A model generated the notes under the pieces. The model made no database searches. It was not told where the DNA came from and saw only the letters and a program-made list of their open reading frames with translations. 64,000 nucleotides of DNA. It comes from Candidatus Phosphoribacter baldrii. GTDB taxonomy: Bacteria > Actinomycetota > Actinomycetes > Actinomycetales > Dermatophilaceae. The position numbers and the translations under genes were made by a program. The DNA lies in assembly GCA_016704565.1 (NCBI GenBank), contig JADIZV010000004.1, forward strand, positions 372,001 to 436,000. Reading direction: 5' to 3'. Within the stretch, counting starts at the first letter, position 1. The number at the start of each line of letters is the position of its first letter. Positions 43,159-53,097 of this stretch are shown here, piece by piece.

Positions 43159-46100
43159 TCAGGTCGTCGAGAGCGCCACGTCGCGCATCCGCTGGGAGAC
43201 CACGGTGGTGACCCCGTCGCCGCGCATCGTCACGCCATAGAGGGCGTCGGCGATCTCCATCGTCTTCTTCTGGTGGGTGATGACGATGAGCTGGCTGGAG
43301 TCGCGCAGTTCCTCGAACAGCGTCAGCAAGCGGCCGAGGTTGGCGTCGTCGAGCGCGGCTTCCACCTCGTCCATGATGTAGAAGGGGCTCGGCCGGGCCT
43401 TGAAGATCGCCACGAGCAGCGCCACCGCCACGAGCGAGCGCTCCCCACCCGACAGCAGCGACAACCGCTTGATCTTCTTGCCGGGCGGGCGGGCCTCGAC
43501 CTCCAGACCCGTTGTCAGCATGTTGCCCGGGTCGGTGAGCAACAGCCGCCCCTCGCCGCCGGGGAACAGCCGCGCGAACACCGCCTCGAACTGTGCCGCG
43601 GTGTCCTGGAAGGCCGAGGCGAACGCCTGCTCCACGCGCTCATCGATCTCGCGAACGATGTCGAGCAGGTCACGCTTGGAGGTCTTGAGGTCTTCGAGCT
43701 GGGTGGTGAGGAATGCGTGCCGCTCTTCGAGGGCGGCATACTCCTCTAGCGCAAGGGGGTTGACCCGGCCGAGGGCGGCGAGCTTGCGCTCTGCCGACCG
43801 CAGCCGCTTCTCCTGGACCTCCCGGACGAACGCCATGGGCTCGGGCAATGCGTCGGGGTCGAACGCCGGGTCGTTGGGGTCGGGGATGACCGGCACGGGC
43901 TGGTGGGGACCGAACTCATCGACGAGGACATCGGGGTCGACGCCGTACTCCTCCATCGCGCGGCCGGTGAGCGTCTCGATCCGCAGCCTTTGCTGCGCCC
44001 GGGCCACCTCGTCGCGGTGCACAGAGTCGGTCAGCTCACGTAGTTCCTCCTGCAGGACGCCCATCTCCCGGCGTAGCCGCGAGCGTTCGGCGTCATGCTC
44101 GGCGCGGGCCGCCTCCCCCGCGCGGGCCGCCTCACCGGCCCGTTCGGCGCTCTCCCGCAGCCGGACCGCTGCGTATGCCGCGCCCGCCCGGACCGCGGTG
44201 GCGACCCGGGCCTCCCGGGCCCGACGTTCGCGGCGAGCTGCTTGGCGTTCCCGAGCCGCAAGCTCGGCGACGGCTGCCGCTTCGAGGGTTTCGGCTCGTT
44301 CGAGGACGGCGCGGGCCCGCTCTTCGCGGGTACGCAGGGTGAGCCGGGCCTCGGTCTCGTGCGTCCGGGCCGCGCTGGCAGCAGCCTCGAACTCGTCGCG
44401 GAGGCTGGAGTCGGGCTCGGCGTCGACCGGCGCCTCCTCGGACGCGGCTGCCAGACGCTCAGCCAGGTCGTGGTGGGCCGTTCGGTCGGCGTCGAGGGCG
44501 ACCACCGCGGCCGCGATGGCTCGCTCGATGCGCTCGCTCTCGCCCTTGGCTCCCCGAACGATCGAGCCCAGGTGTCCCAGCTGCTCGCCCACCGCGCTCA
44601 TCCGGGCGTCGGATTCGTGCAGCCGCTCCAGCGCGGCCTCGGAGCGCTCGGTCGCCACAGCGATCTGGTCGCGAACCCCAGCCAGCCCGAACCGGGCCTG
44701 CTCGACGAGGGCCGCCGCGGCGGCGACAGTCGAGCGCGACTGCTCCAGAGCTGCTTCCAGCTCTAAGAGACTGGGAGCCCCGTGGTCTCCGCCGACGACG
44801 AAGCCCGGAGCGAAGACATCGCCGGCCGGCGTCACCGCGGTGATCCCCTCGGCGACGAGCGCCCCGGCCGCACGGGCGTCGGCGACCAGGGCCACGCCAT
44901 GCAGGAGCTGGTGGACGGCCGGTCGGATGGACTCGGGGCAGTCGACAACCTCCACGGCCCAGCGGGCGTCAGCCGGGAGCGTCGGTCGGCTGTCTGCCCG
45001 CCCGGGCCGCGCCGTGGCACCGACGAGCATGCCCGCCCGGCCGTTCTGCCCCGCGCGCAACGCCTCGACGCCGGCCACGGCAGCGTCCAGGGAGTCGACC
45101 GCGACGGCGTCTGCTGCCCAACCCAAGGCGGCGGCGATCGCCGCCTCGTGCCCCGAGGACACCTCCAACAAGGACGACACCGAGCCGAGCACCCCGTCAC
45201 GCAGTCGTCCGTCGCCGCCGCTGAGCAGGGTGGCGGCCCCGTCGCGGCGGGTCAGGGACAGTTCCAGGGCCTCGGCCCGGGCCGCCGCCGACTGCCGGTC
45301 GCGCTCGGCGGTCCGCTCCTGCTCACGAAGCCGTTCCTGCTCGGCCTGCAGCGCGGTGAGGTGCGCGGTGGCCTGCTCGTATGCCGCGTCGAGCCCCTCC
45401 TCGCCCTCCTCATCGACCGCGATCGAGGCCTCCAAGCGAGCGAACTCGCGCTCGGCCTCGACCGACCGAGCAACGATCTGGGCCACGCTGGCCTGCAACC
45501 GTCCGACCTCGGCCTCACCGGCCTCGACCCGGGAGGCCTTCGCGGCCACCTGTCCGGCGAGTTTGGCCAGCCCTTCGCGGCGGTCGGCAGCGGCGCGGAC
45601 GAGGGCGGCGAGACGCTGCTGCTCCGCGGCATACCGGGCCTCGGTGTCGGTGCGGGAGGTGACGGCCTCGGCCAAAGCCGCGGTGGCCGACGCGATCTCG
45701 GCGACCAGCCCCTCGTGCTCGGTCCGCAAAGCGGCCGCCTGGGCCCGCAATGCCTCGGGGTCACGCGGGATGGCCGGGCCGGACGCAGGCCCGGACGTGT
45801 CGGCCTCGTCCTCGGCAAGTAGGCGCACCCGCTCACCCGCGAGGGTGGCCGTCGAGGTGAACCGCTCGACGAGGCGGGTCAGGGCGAACCATCGCTCGTG
45901 CGCAGCGGCCAGCTGCGGGCGGGTCTCCTCGGCCTCGACCTCGAGCGCGGTGAGGCGACCGCCCAAGGTGGACAGGGCGGTCTCGACCTCGGTACGGCGC
46001 GCGATGAGCGCCGTCTCGTCGGCGACCTCCTGCTCGAGGGTGGCGGTGAGTTGGACGAGGTCGTCGGCGATGAGCCGCAGCCGAGCGTCGCGGACCTCGG

Positions 46101-46758
46101 CCTGGATGACTCCTGCTTTGCGCGCCGTCTCAGCCTGGCGACCCAAGGGCCCGAGCTGACGACGGATCTCGGTGGTGAGGTCCTGGACCCGGGTGAGGTT
46201 GGCCTCCATGGTTTCCAGCTTGCGCAGCGCGCGTTCCTTGCGCTTGCGGTGTTTGAGGACCCCGGCGGCCTCCTCGATGAAACCGCGCCGCTCCTCCGGA
46301 GTCGCCCGAAGCACGGTGTCGAGCTGGCCCTGACCGACGATGACGTGCATCTCGCGACCGATGCCGCTGTCGGACAGCAACTCCTGGATGTCGAGCAGTC
46401 GACAGGACGTGCCGTTGATTGCGTAGTCGGACCCGCCGTTGCGGAACATGGTCCGGCTGATCGTCACCTCGGTGTAGTCGATCGGCAAGGCGCCGTCGGT
46501 GTTGTCGATGGTCAAGGCCACCTCGGCGCGCCCGAGCGGCGCTCGGCCCGCCGTGCCGGCAAAGATGACGTCCTCCATCTTGCCGCCGCGCAGGCTCTTG
46601 GCGCCCTGCTCCCCCATCACCCAGGCCAGAGCGTCGACGACGTTGGACTTGCCCGAGCCGTTGGGGCCGACGATGCAGGTGATGCCCGGTTCGAGGCGCA
46701 ACGTCGTCGCCGACGCGAACGACTTGAACCCCTTGAGGGTCACGCTCTTGACGTACAC
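43159..46758 (-). CDS. smc: Chromosome segregation protein SMC
   Basis: 1199 residues from a GTG start. Walker A (GPNGSGKSNVVDALAW) lies near residue 32 and the Q-loop follows (GQGQLDTVLRATPEERRGF). Long Ala/Arg/Glu-rich coiled coils flank a hinge at about 510-660 (DGVLGSVSSLLEV to VTPAGDVFAPGFVVGG). The C-terminal head carries LLSGGERSLVAVALL and FYIMDEVEAALDD. It condenses and resolves sister origins with ScpA/ScpB. A run of GEAARAGEAARAEH repeats is present in the second coil. Confidence 0.97.
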   Translation of the reverse strand: MYVKSVTLKGFKSFASATTLRLEPGITCIVGPNGSGKSNVVDALAWVMGEQGAKSLRGGKMEDVIFAGTAGRAPLGRAEVALTIDNTDGALPIDYTEVTISRTMFRNGGSDYAINGTSCRLLDIQELLSDSGIGREMHVIVGQGQLDTVLRATPEERRGFIEEAAGVLKHRKRKERALRKLETMEANLTRVQDLTTEIRRQLGPLGRQAETARKAGVIQAEVRDARLRLIADDLVQLTATLEQEVADETALIARRTEVETALSTLGGRLTALEVEAEETRPQLAAAHERWFALTRLVERFTSTATLAGERVRLLAEDEADTSGPASGPAIPRDPEALRAQAAALRTEHEGLVAEIASATAALAEAVTSRTDTEARYAAEQQRLAALVRAAADRREGLAKLAGQVAAKASRVEAGEAEVGRLQASVAQIVARSVEAEREFARLEASIAVDEEGEEGLDAAYEQATAHLTALQAEQERLREQERTAERDRQSAAARAEALELSLTRRDGAATLLSGGDGRLRDGVLGSVSSLLEVSSGHEAAIAAALGWAADAVAVDSLDAAVAGVEALRAGQNGRAGMLVGATARPGRADSRPTLPADARWAVEVVDCPESIRPAVHQLLHGVALVADARAAGALVAEGITAVTPAGDVFAPGFVVGGDHGAPSLLELEAALEQSRSTVAAAAALVEQARFGLAGVRDQIAVATERSEAALERLHESDARMSAVGEQLGHLGSIVRGAKGESERIERAIAAAVVALDADRTAHHDLAERLAAASEEAPVDAEPDSSLRDEFEAAASAARTHETEARLTLRTREERARAVLERAETLEAAAVAELAARERQAARRERRAREARVATAVRAGAAYAAVRLRESAERAGEAARAGEAARAEHDAERSRLRREMGVLQEELRELTDSVHRDEVARAQQRLRIETLTGRAMEEYGVDPDVLVDEFGPHQPVPVIPDPNDPAFDPDALPEPMAFVREVQEKRLRSAERKLAALGRVNPLALEEYAALEERHAFLTTQLEDLKTSKRDLLDIVREIDERVEQAFASAFQDTAAQFEAVFARLFPGGEGRLLLTDPGNMLTTGLEVEARPPGKKIKRLSLLSGGERSLVAVALLVAIFKARPSPFYIMDEVEAALDDANLGRLLTLFEELRDSSQLIVITHQKKTMEIADALYGVTMRGDGVTTVVSQRMRDVALSTT

Positions 46759-46867
46759 GTGAAGGTGGCTTCCTGCTGCGGCGACGGCGATCGATCTTGC
46801 TCAGGCTACCGGCGCAAGGGGCCGGGAACGGACAGGTGACAGCGCGACGAGCGTGGTGGGTCGCTGC

Positions 46868-47929
46868 TCAAGGCGTCGGCGCGGACCCCGGCTCGCCCAT
46901 CGGCACGATCGGGTCGGCGTCCGAGGCGTGCCTCGTGCGGTGCTCGAAGAGCATCGCACGGCACAACCCGACGAGGGCCAGTGAGACGAACGCGGTGAGG
47001 TAGCCCTGGAAGGACGCCGCCAATAGCCGGAAGAACTGCACGACGAGCACTTGCACCAACAGGGCGATCTCGAACAGGTGCAACGCGGCATCTCGCGGCC
47101 CGCGCAGCCATCGCACCAGGGCGACGACGGACACCAAGGCGGAGGCAAACGCCGCACCGACGTAGATCTTGTTGCGGATCGACCCGTCGTGCCCGAGGGC
47201 CCAGAAGGCATCGGCCAGGGCCAGTCCGCAGAAGGCGGTGAACCCCCACACCGACGTCCGCTTGACCACCTCGATGCGGGGTGCGGACATGACCAGGTGA
47301 CGGGCGGCGGCATACGCGCGGGCGATCCAGGAGCGCGACGGAGGCTGCGGAGGGAGCCCGCGGACCGCCGCGAGCAGCGGCCTGACGAGCAGGTCGGCCG
47401 GGTCGGACGTGCGCAGAAGGGCCAGGACCCGGGCGCGCTCGGCGTCATCGAGGTCGTGCGCCGCAGACTCCTTGAGCAACTCGACGGCGTTGACGAGCCG
47501 TTCCCGCGGGGTGAGCGGGGTGCGGCCGACGATGAGGCGAACGAGGAGGTAGATCGCGACGAAGGTGGCGTAGATGATCGCGGCGACCGGCTCGAAGAAG
47601 TAGTTGTTGTCGCCCGTGACGAACTTGCCCACCTCGTCGATGAAGAGCCCAAACCCGACGCCGCCGACGACGGCCGCCACGGTCCGCGCCGTGCGGCTGA
47701 GGAAGAGCATCGTCACGAGGATGGCGATGGTCATGCCCAGCCCGCCCCAGAGCAGGTGCGCCAGATGTAACCCCCCGGCCTCGGATCCGCCGCCGACCTG
47801 CGGATATCCGGTGAGGACAAGGAAGGTGCGGGTCACCGCGATCGACGCCACAGCGCTGACGAGGAACGCCTGGAAACGGTCGGCGCCTTCGGCGTCCCGC
47901 AACGGCAGGTGGGGCCGGATGCCGGTCAC
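46868..47929 (-). CDS. Multi-pass membrane protein, unknown
   Basis: About 353 residues from GTG (VTGIRPHLPLRDAEG), seven bases after the chorismate mutase stop; an earlier ATG at 47977 overlaps that gene. Some eight membrane helices in two groups of four are separated by a cytoplasmic region of about 90 residues (RERLVNAVELLKESAAHDLDDAERARV). VGFGLFIDEVGKFVTGDNNYFF is a distinctive polar stretch in the membrane. I do not recognise a named family. Confidence 0.7.
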   Translation of the reverse strand: MTGIRPHLPLRDAEGADRFQAFLVSAVASIAVTRTFLVLTGYPQVGGGSEAGGLHLAHLLWGGLGMTIAILVTMLFLSRTARTVAAVVGGVGFGLFIDEVGKFVTGDNNYFFEPVAAIIYATFVAIYLLVRLIVGRTPLTPRERLVNAVELLKESAAHDLDDAERARVLALLRTSDPADLLVRPLLAAVRGLPPQPPSRSWIARAYAAARHLVMSAPRIEVVKRTSVWGFTAFCGLALADAFWALGHDGSIRNKIYVGAAFASALVSVVALVRWLRGPRDAALHLFEIALLVQVLVVQFFRLLAASFQGYLTAFVSLALVGLCRAMLFEHRTRHASDADPIVPMGEPGSAPTP

Positions 47930-47936
47930 GCTGGGC

Positions 47937-48257
47937 CTAGGCGTCGGGGCGGGAGGTCTGCTCGGCGATGGTGCCATGGTTGCGGATGACCTCGGCGATG
48001 ATGAAGCCGAGGACCTTCTCAGCGAACACCGGGTCCAGGCCGGCCTCCTGAGCCAACTGTCGCAAGCGGGCCATTTGCTGCTCCTCGCGGGCCGGATCGG
48101 AGGGTGGCAACCCGACGGTCGCCTTGAGCACCCCCACCTGCTGGGTGCAGCGGAACCGCTCGGCGAGCAGATGGACCAAGGCTGCGTCGAGGTTGTCGAT
48201 GCTCGCGCGCAACCGCACCAACTCAGCCGGCATCGGCGGCCGCGTGTCCCCTGGCAT
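47937..48257 (-). CDS. Chorismate mutase (AroQ type)
   Basis: 106 residues, all-helical. LVRLRASIDNLDAALVHLLAERFRCTQQVGVLKA has the family's first Arg, the Asp and the ERF...K residues of the AroQ active site; the second helix pair ends with VLGFIIAEVIRNH. It converts chorismate to prephenate for Phe and Tyr synthesis. Start uncertain: GTG at 48266 and ATG at 48293 are also in frame. It is a stand-alone cytosolic enzyme. Confidence 0.85.
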   Translation of the reverse strand: MPGDTRPPMPAELVRLRASIDNLDAALVHLLAERFRCTQQVGVLKATVGLPPSDPAREEQQMARLRQLAQEAGLDPVFAEKVLGFIIAEVIRNHGTIAEQTSRPDA

Positions 48258-48384
48258 TGTGCTCACAGAGCCGAGGGTATGCCGTGTGCCCACCTCCCCG
48301 GGATGGCGTGCCCACGTGCTGGGCGCTGACCGGTCGCGGCGTGGCGGGACGGCATACCGACAGCCTGGCGGGACGGCATACCGG

Positions 48385-48672
48385 TCAGCGCTCGGTGAAC
48401 CCCACGAGACCCGCGATGGGCTGGGCGAACTGGGTGACCGCGGAGGTGACCCGACCCGGTCGCCGAGCGGTCGAGGGCTGTTCAGCCAGCAACGTCACGA
48501 GCCGGTCGATCGCCTCGGTCGGGCCCTGGGCAAGGACCTCGACCCTCCCGTCGTCGAGGTTGCGGGCATAGCCCACGAGACCGAGCTCCAACGCCCTGGC
48601 CCGGGTCCACCATCGAAAGCCGACCCCTTGGACGTGCCCCCTGACGAACACCGTCGCCCGTTCGTCCGCCAC
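48385..48672 (-). CDS. acyP: Acylphosphatase
   Basis: 95 residues. FVRGHVQGVGFRWWTRARA is the signature with the catalytic Arg, and GYARNLDDGRVEVLAQG includes the catalytic Asn. It hydrolyses acyl phosphates. Located six bases downstream of the M3 peptidase gene. Confidence 0.93.
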   Translation of the reverse strand: MADERATVFVRGHVQGVGFRWWTRARALELGLVGYARNLDDGRVEVLAQGPTEAIDRLVTLLAEQPSTARRPGRVTSAVTQFAQPIAGLVGFTER

Positions 48673-48678
48673 CTGGCC

Positions 48679-50610
48679 TCACTCGGCCAGCCAGGCGGCA
48701 TACGCGTCGAAGGTATAGGGACGACCGAGGAAGTCGGCGACGAGATCGGCGGCGTCCTTGCTGCCCCCCGGGGCAAGGACAAGGTCGCGGTAGCGGCCGG
48801 CCACCTCCGCGTCGAACATGTTGTCCCGGTCGAACGCCGAGAACAGGTCCTTGGCGATGACCAGGCTCCACATGTAGGTGTAGTAGCCGCTCGAATACCC
48901 CTCCAAGTGGCCGAACGCGCACGCCATGTGGGTGCCTTCGACGTAGGGGAAGAGCGAATAGCGGGTTTGGAGTTCGCGGGTCCGTTCGGTGATGTCGGCC
49001 GGTCGCTCGGTGTGGAACCAGTAGGACATCGCGGCATAGAACATCTGGGTGCGGGCGATGTAGCCCTTGCCGAAATCGTCGGCTCGACGCATCCGGGCGA
49101 CCAGGTCAGCCGGGATCGGCTCGCCCGCCTCGTTGGTGGCGAAGGTCTGCAGGATCTCGGCGTCCCAGGCCCATTCCTCCAGCATCTGGCTCGGCGCTTC
49201 GACGAAGTCCCACTCGGTCGCCACGCCCGAGAACCGCAGCCACTGCTGGTTGCCTGCGAGCACGTGGTGCACGAGGTGACCGAATTCGTGGAAGAGCGTG
49301 ACGACATGGTCGTGCTCCATCAGCCCGCGGGAGAAGTTGCAGACCAACACGCCCTCCGGCAGTTGCCGGCCGGTCACACCCGTCACGAGGTCGAACTGGG
49401 CCGCGTGCTTGTACTTGCCTTCGCGGGGGTGCAGATCGAGGTAGATCCGCCCGATCGGCTCGTCCCCGTCGGCGCGGAAGACGTCGTATGCCGTGACCGC
49501 CTCGTCCCAGACGACGGCGTCTGCCGCGGTTTCGTAACGCAGTCCGAACAACCGGCCGGTGACGGCCATCAACCCGGCCCGGACCTTGGTGAAGTCCAGG
49601 TAGGTGCGCACGAGCTGGGCGTCGACCTCCAGTTGCTCCTTGCTCACGAGGTTGGAGTAGTAGGCGAGGTCGGCCACGTCGATGGTCTGCGCATCGGGGA
49701 CATCGACCCGCATCCGGGCCAGGACGACCTCACGGTCCCGCTGCCCCGACTCCAGCGCCGCGTCGGCGATCTTGTCGATGAAGGCGGGGATCGCCGCGCC
49801 CTGCTTGATCATCTTGACCTCGGCGTCATAGTCGGCCCAGGTCTGGTAGCCGAGCAGCTGGGCCAGCTCGTGCCGGAGGTCGAACATCTCGTGCAACAAC
49901 GGGTCGTTCGCCGGCCAAGCGACCGTGAGGAAAGCCATCGCCAGCTCGCGCCGGACCTGCGCGTCGGCGCAGAAGGTGCGCAAGGGCACCGAGTCGGGGT
50001 AGTCGGTCGTGACGGTGACCAGGCCCTCGGCATCGGCCGGGTGGGCGTCCAGCCAGTCCTGCGGCATACCGGCAAGGCGGTCGGGCGCGACGCGAATGGA
50101 ACGGACACCGTTGCGGATGTTCTTCGAGTGCTCCTGCGACAGCACGGTGAGCCGCTCGTTGATCGCCCGGATCCGTTCGCGCGTCGCCTCGACCTTGTCG
50201 ACACCCGAGCGTCGGAAGGACAGCAGGCTGCGCTCAAGGAACCTGGTGGCCAACTCGTCGAGCCCGGCCGGGTCCACCGCGGCGAGGATCTCGTAGAGCT
50301 CGCGGTCCAGGCCCAGCTCGGTCGAGAGTTTCTGGACCTCCTGCCCGGCCAGGTCGGCGCGCTCCCGGACCGCCTCGTCGGGGTGCACCTCGGCCAGCAG
50401 GGAGGCGGGCGAGGACACCGAGCCCAGGGCGATCTCCACGTCGTTCCATGCCTGCAAGGTCGCCAGAGCGTCCGAGGGCGGCGCCGCCTTGAGCGCGTCG
50501 ACCAGGCGGCGGGCCTCGTCGAGGCCGGTCGTCGCTCGCGCGGCGAGCCACTCCTGCGCGACATCGGCGGTGGGCAGGGCGAGGGGGGCAGGTGCCTGGC
50601 GTGCGGTCAC
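48679..50610 (-). CDS. M3 family oligopeptidase
   Basis: 643 residues, similar to thimet oligopeptidase/PrlC-like enzymes. TLFHEFGHLVHHVL contains HExxH, and FVEAPSQMLEEW supplies the third zinc ligand Glu. GYYTYMWSLVIAKDLFSAF is the conserved C-terminal substrate-binding region. No signal peptide, so it acts on cytosolic peptides. It appears to head a short operon with acyP. Confidence 0.92.
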   Translation of the reverse strand: MTARQAPAPLALPTADVAQEWLAARATTGLDEARRLVDALKAAPPSDALATLQAWNDVEIALGSVSSPASLLAEVHPDEAVRERADLAGQEVQKLSTELGLDRELYEILAAVDPAGLDELATRFLERSLLSFRRSGVDKVEATRERIRAINERLTVLSQEHSKNIRNGVRSIRVAPDRLAGMPQDWLDAHPADAEGLVTVTTDYPDSVPLRTFCADAQVRRELAMAFLTVAWPANDPLLHEMFDLRHELAQLLGYQTWADYDAEVKMIKQGAAIPAFIDKIADAALESGQRDREVVLARMRVDVPDAQTIDVADLAYYSNLVSKEQLEVDAQLVRTYLDFTKVRAGLMAVTGRLFGLRYETAADAVVWDEAVTAYDVFRADGDEPIGRIYLDLHPREGKYKHAAQFDLVTGVTGRQLPEGVLVCNFSRGLMEHDHVVTLFHEFGHLVHHVLAGNQQWLRFSGVATEWDFVEAPSQMLEEWAWDAEILQTFATNEAGEPIPADLVARMRRADDFGKGYIARTQMFYAAMSYWFHTERPADITERTRELQTRYSLFPYVEGTHMACAFGHLEGYSSGYYTYMWSLVIAKDLFSAFDRDNMFDAEVAGRYRDLVLAPGGSKDAADLVADFLGRPYTFDAYAAWLAE

Positions 50611-50716
50611 CGGTGGAGCCTATGACAGCTTTCGGCCTTGACCCTCCGACTCGTGGAAGTCAGCGACCCTTGGTGGGTCAGCGACCCGAGTCGTCTCGCC
50701 AAGGGGCATGTCGGCC

Positions 50717-51815
50717 TCAGCGCCTCTCCGTCACTGCGATCCGGGCTCCGGCGGGAATGGCGCCGGATTCTAGGAGCGCGACCCACCCGCCCCGCAAGAG
50801 GATGATCTCGATGATCTCGTCGACGATGTCGTCCACCACGTCTGCTGCTCCCAGGTCGCTGACAGGCTCGAGCATGTCGCCGTCCGCGCTGATTCGAGCC
50901 GGGTAGAAGAAGTCGTGCTCCACGGCCAGCATCTCTGGACGGCCCCATCGAGCGACCAACCAGGCGGCATCGACTCCGAGATGTGCCCGATTGTCACCCC
51001 TCCGGACCTCCAAGAGGGCCAATGCTTCCTTCTCCCGAGAGCGCAAGTAGACCTCAAGGTGCGGCGAGACCAGCTGCGCGAGTCGGTCCAACGGAGTCCG
51101 AAGATGGTTGCCCTTGACGACTGCGGCCAGCCGACTGACGTTGCGGGAGAGGGCCCGGAATCTCGACACGGTCGGCTCGGCACCGGCCAGGACGAGGGGA
51201 GTGGGATGCAGCCGAAGGTATGCCCCCAATGCACTATCCACGGTGTGCAGGAACGGCTCGGAGGTCCCCCGTCGCTGCTGATCGGTCGCCGTTAGGGGAA
51301 ACCGCGAGCCGACCACCGGGCGCAGGGTCCCCGCTTGGCCTTCGTAGAGCTTGGCCTCCTTGGCCGAAAAGCACCAGCACAGCGTGCCTCGGAGTCCGGT
51401 GCAACGCCCGGACAAGGTCTCTTGTGGCGAAGTTGACGTCGATCACGACTCGCTCGGGCACCGTGATCGGCAGGTCGATGATCTGCGCGTGAAAGAAGTT
51501 GGCGAACAGGGCGACCGCGCGACCGGATCGGGGCAACCTCGCTTTGGCCACCATCTGGTCCAGGTGGCGAACGACATCGGCGTGGGGACCCGCGGCGTCC
51601 GAGCGCAGTCGTCCTAGAGCCTCCCGGTGCAGCCCGCCGAGGCGGGCCATCCCTTTGGCGTCCAAGGGGTGACCCGGCTCAGTGTTGAGGAACAGAGAAA
51701 CGCAGGCCAAATCCATGTGGCGCTGAACGGCGAGGATGTCCTCTGCCGTGACGATCGGTCCTCGCCGGACATCGGGAATGCTCGCCGAGTGTGCAGGAGT
51801 CCTAGACAACGACAT
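50717..51815 (-). pseudogene. Frameshifted eRF1-like (baeRF-type) protein gene
   Basis: Two overlapping frames together make one protein. The N-terminal part (AVQRHMDLACVSLFLNTEPG to LHRTPRHAVLVLF) stops making sense near 51367, and the C-terminal part (SAKEAKLYEGQAGTLRPVVG to IPAGARIAVTERR) continues in another frame. Removing one base from the A run at 51367-51370 (T run on the coding strand) joins them as VLVLSAKEAKLYEG. The composite resembles bacterial eRF1-domain (baeRF) proteins of unknown role. Either a real 1-base frameshift or a sequencing error. The upstream limit could extend to 51959. Confidence 0.65.
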
Positions 51816-52040
51816 CGCAGTCGTCCCTTCGAGTCGGGCCCGCAACGGGGCCATCGGCTCGAGGTCTCTCTCAGGCCGGTTCATCGGCCGTGCGCACCGG
51901 GCTTTCGCCGTGTTGACGATGCGCTCCTTGACGAGATACTCCCCTCGACGTGAGGGCACTTTACCCTAAGCGAGGCACACTCCCCGTATGCCGCCAGCGA
52001 TCAACGTCCCGCAACGCGCACACGGCCGTCCTTCCTGCCC

Positions 52041-52070
52041 GTATGCCGCGAGCGACCGGTCGAAGTAGCC
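52041..52070. repeat. 30-bp exact copy of an fpg segment
   Basis: These 30 bases recur exactly at 52342-52371 inside fpg (the codons for RSLAAYG and neighbours), and the bases around them are also partly alike. The copy lies in the 253-base gap downstream of fpg, which otherwise shows only another GTATGCCG motif and short repeats of GACGTTTCGCC type. Likely a remnant of a duplicated fpg 3' fragment. Confidence 0.75.
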
Positions 52071-52212
52071 GGACTGCTCCAGATTCCTACGTTCACACGC
52101 CCGGCATGTCAGGGCTTGTCAGCCCAAGCGGGGAGTTCAGAAGTAGCAGTTCGCCGCGCACTGGCTGACGTTTCGCCGTCATCCAACTGACGATTCGCCA
52201 CCCTGGGACGCC

Positions 52213-53091
52213 TCAGATGAGCACTTCGGCCCGCGTCCGCGGTCGCGGCTGGCACTGGGGGCAGAAGTAGGACGACCGGTTCATGAAGTGCTCGCGCACG
52301 ATCAGGGTTCCGCACCGCCCACAGGGCCGACCGACCTGGCCGTATGCCGCGAGCGACCGGTCGAAGTAGCCCGAGGCGCCGTTGACGTTGACGTAGAGCG
52401 CGTCGAAGCTCGTCCCGCCCTTGGCCAGGGCCTCGCCCATGACCTCCCGCGCGTGGTCGAGGAGCCGACCCAACGCCGGACGGCTGAGCGTGTCGGACGG
52501 CCGCTCGCCGTGGACCCCCGCCCGCCACAGCGCCTCGTCGGCATAGATGTTGCCGATGCCGGACACGACAGTCTGGTCGAGCAACCCGCGCTTGATCGCG
52601 CTGTGCCGCGCCTTGAGCCGGGCGATGACGGCGCGTTGGTCGTAGGCCGGGTCGAACGGATCGGGCGCGATGTGACCGATCGTGTCCGGGATGTCGTCGA
52701 TGTCCAGCTCGGCCAGGGCCATCCCGCCGAAGGTCCGTTGGTCGACGAACCGCAGCTCGGGGCCGTCGTCGGCGAACCCGAACCGCGCGTGCAGGTGGCG
52801 CTCGTCGGGTGCCTCCGGTGGTTTGACGAGCAACTGCCCGCTCATCCCGAGGTGCAACAACAGGGCGCTGCGGTCACCGCCCGGGGTGGCCAGGACCAGC
52901 CAGAGATACTTGCCTCTGCGTCGGGCCTCCTCCACGCGGGTATGCCGCACCCGCGCGACGAGATCATCGGGCCCGGCCAGGTGTCGGCGGGCGACCCGTG
53001 CTCCGCGCACCTGGAGGTCCTCGATGGTGCGGCCCACGACGTGGGTGGCCAGGCCCACCCGGACGACTTCGACCTCGGGCAGTTCGGGCAC
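52213..53091 (-). CDS. fpg: Formamidopyrimidine-DNA glycosylase
   Basis: 292 residues. PELPEVEVVR at the N-terminus gives the catalytic Pro and Glu. Lys in KYLWLVL, the helix-two-turn-helix (QTVVSGIGNIYADEALWRAG) and the C-terminal zinc finger (CGRCGTLIV...YFCPQC) are all intact. It excises oxidised purines such as 8-oxoG. Next to rnc as in most actinobacteria. Confidence 0.95.
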   Translation of the reverse strand: MPELPEVEVVRVGLATHVVGRTIEDLQVRGARVARRHLAGPDDLVARVRHTRVEEARRRGKYLWLVLATPGGDRSALLLHLGMSGQLLVKPPEAPDERHLHARFGFADDGPELRFVDQRTFGGMALAELDIDDIPDTIGHIAPDPFDPAYDQRAVIARLKARHSAIKRGLLDQTVVSGIGNIYADEALWRAGVHGERPSDTLSRPALGRLLDHAREVMGEALAKGGTSFDALYVNVNGASGYFDRSLAAYGQVGRPCGRCGTLIVREHFMNRSSYFCPQCQPRPRTRAEVLI

Positions 53092-53097
53092 GCGCGC

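Noticed and set aside
43400..46159. A 919-residue rightward open frame opposite smc
   Set aside because: Composition is almost only Ser, Arg, Ala and Thr, as expected of the antisense of GC-rich coiled-coil codons. smc on the other strand is unmistakable.
48124..50625. An 833-residue rightward open frame opposite acyP and the M3 peptidase
   Set aside because: Shadow of two well-identified leftward genes.
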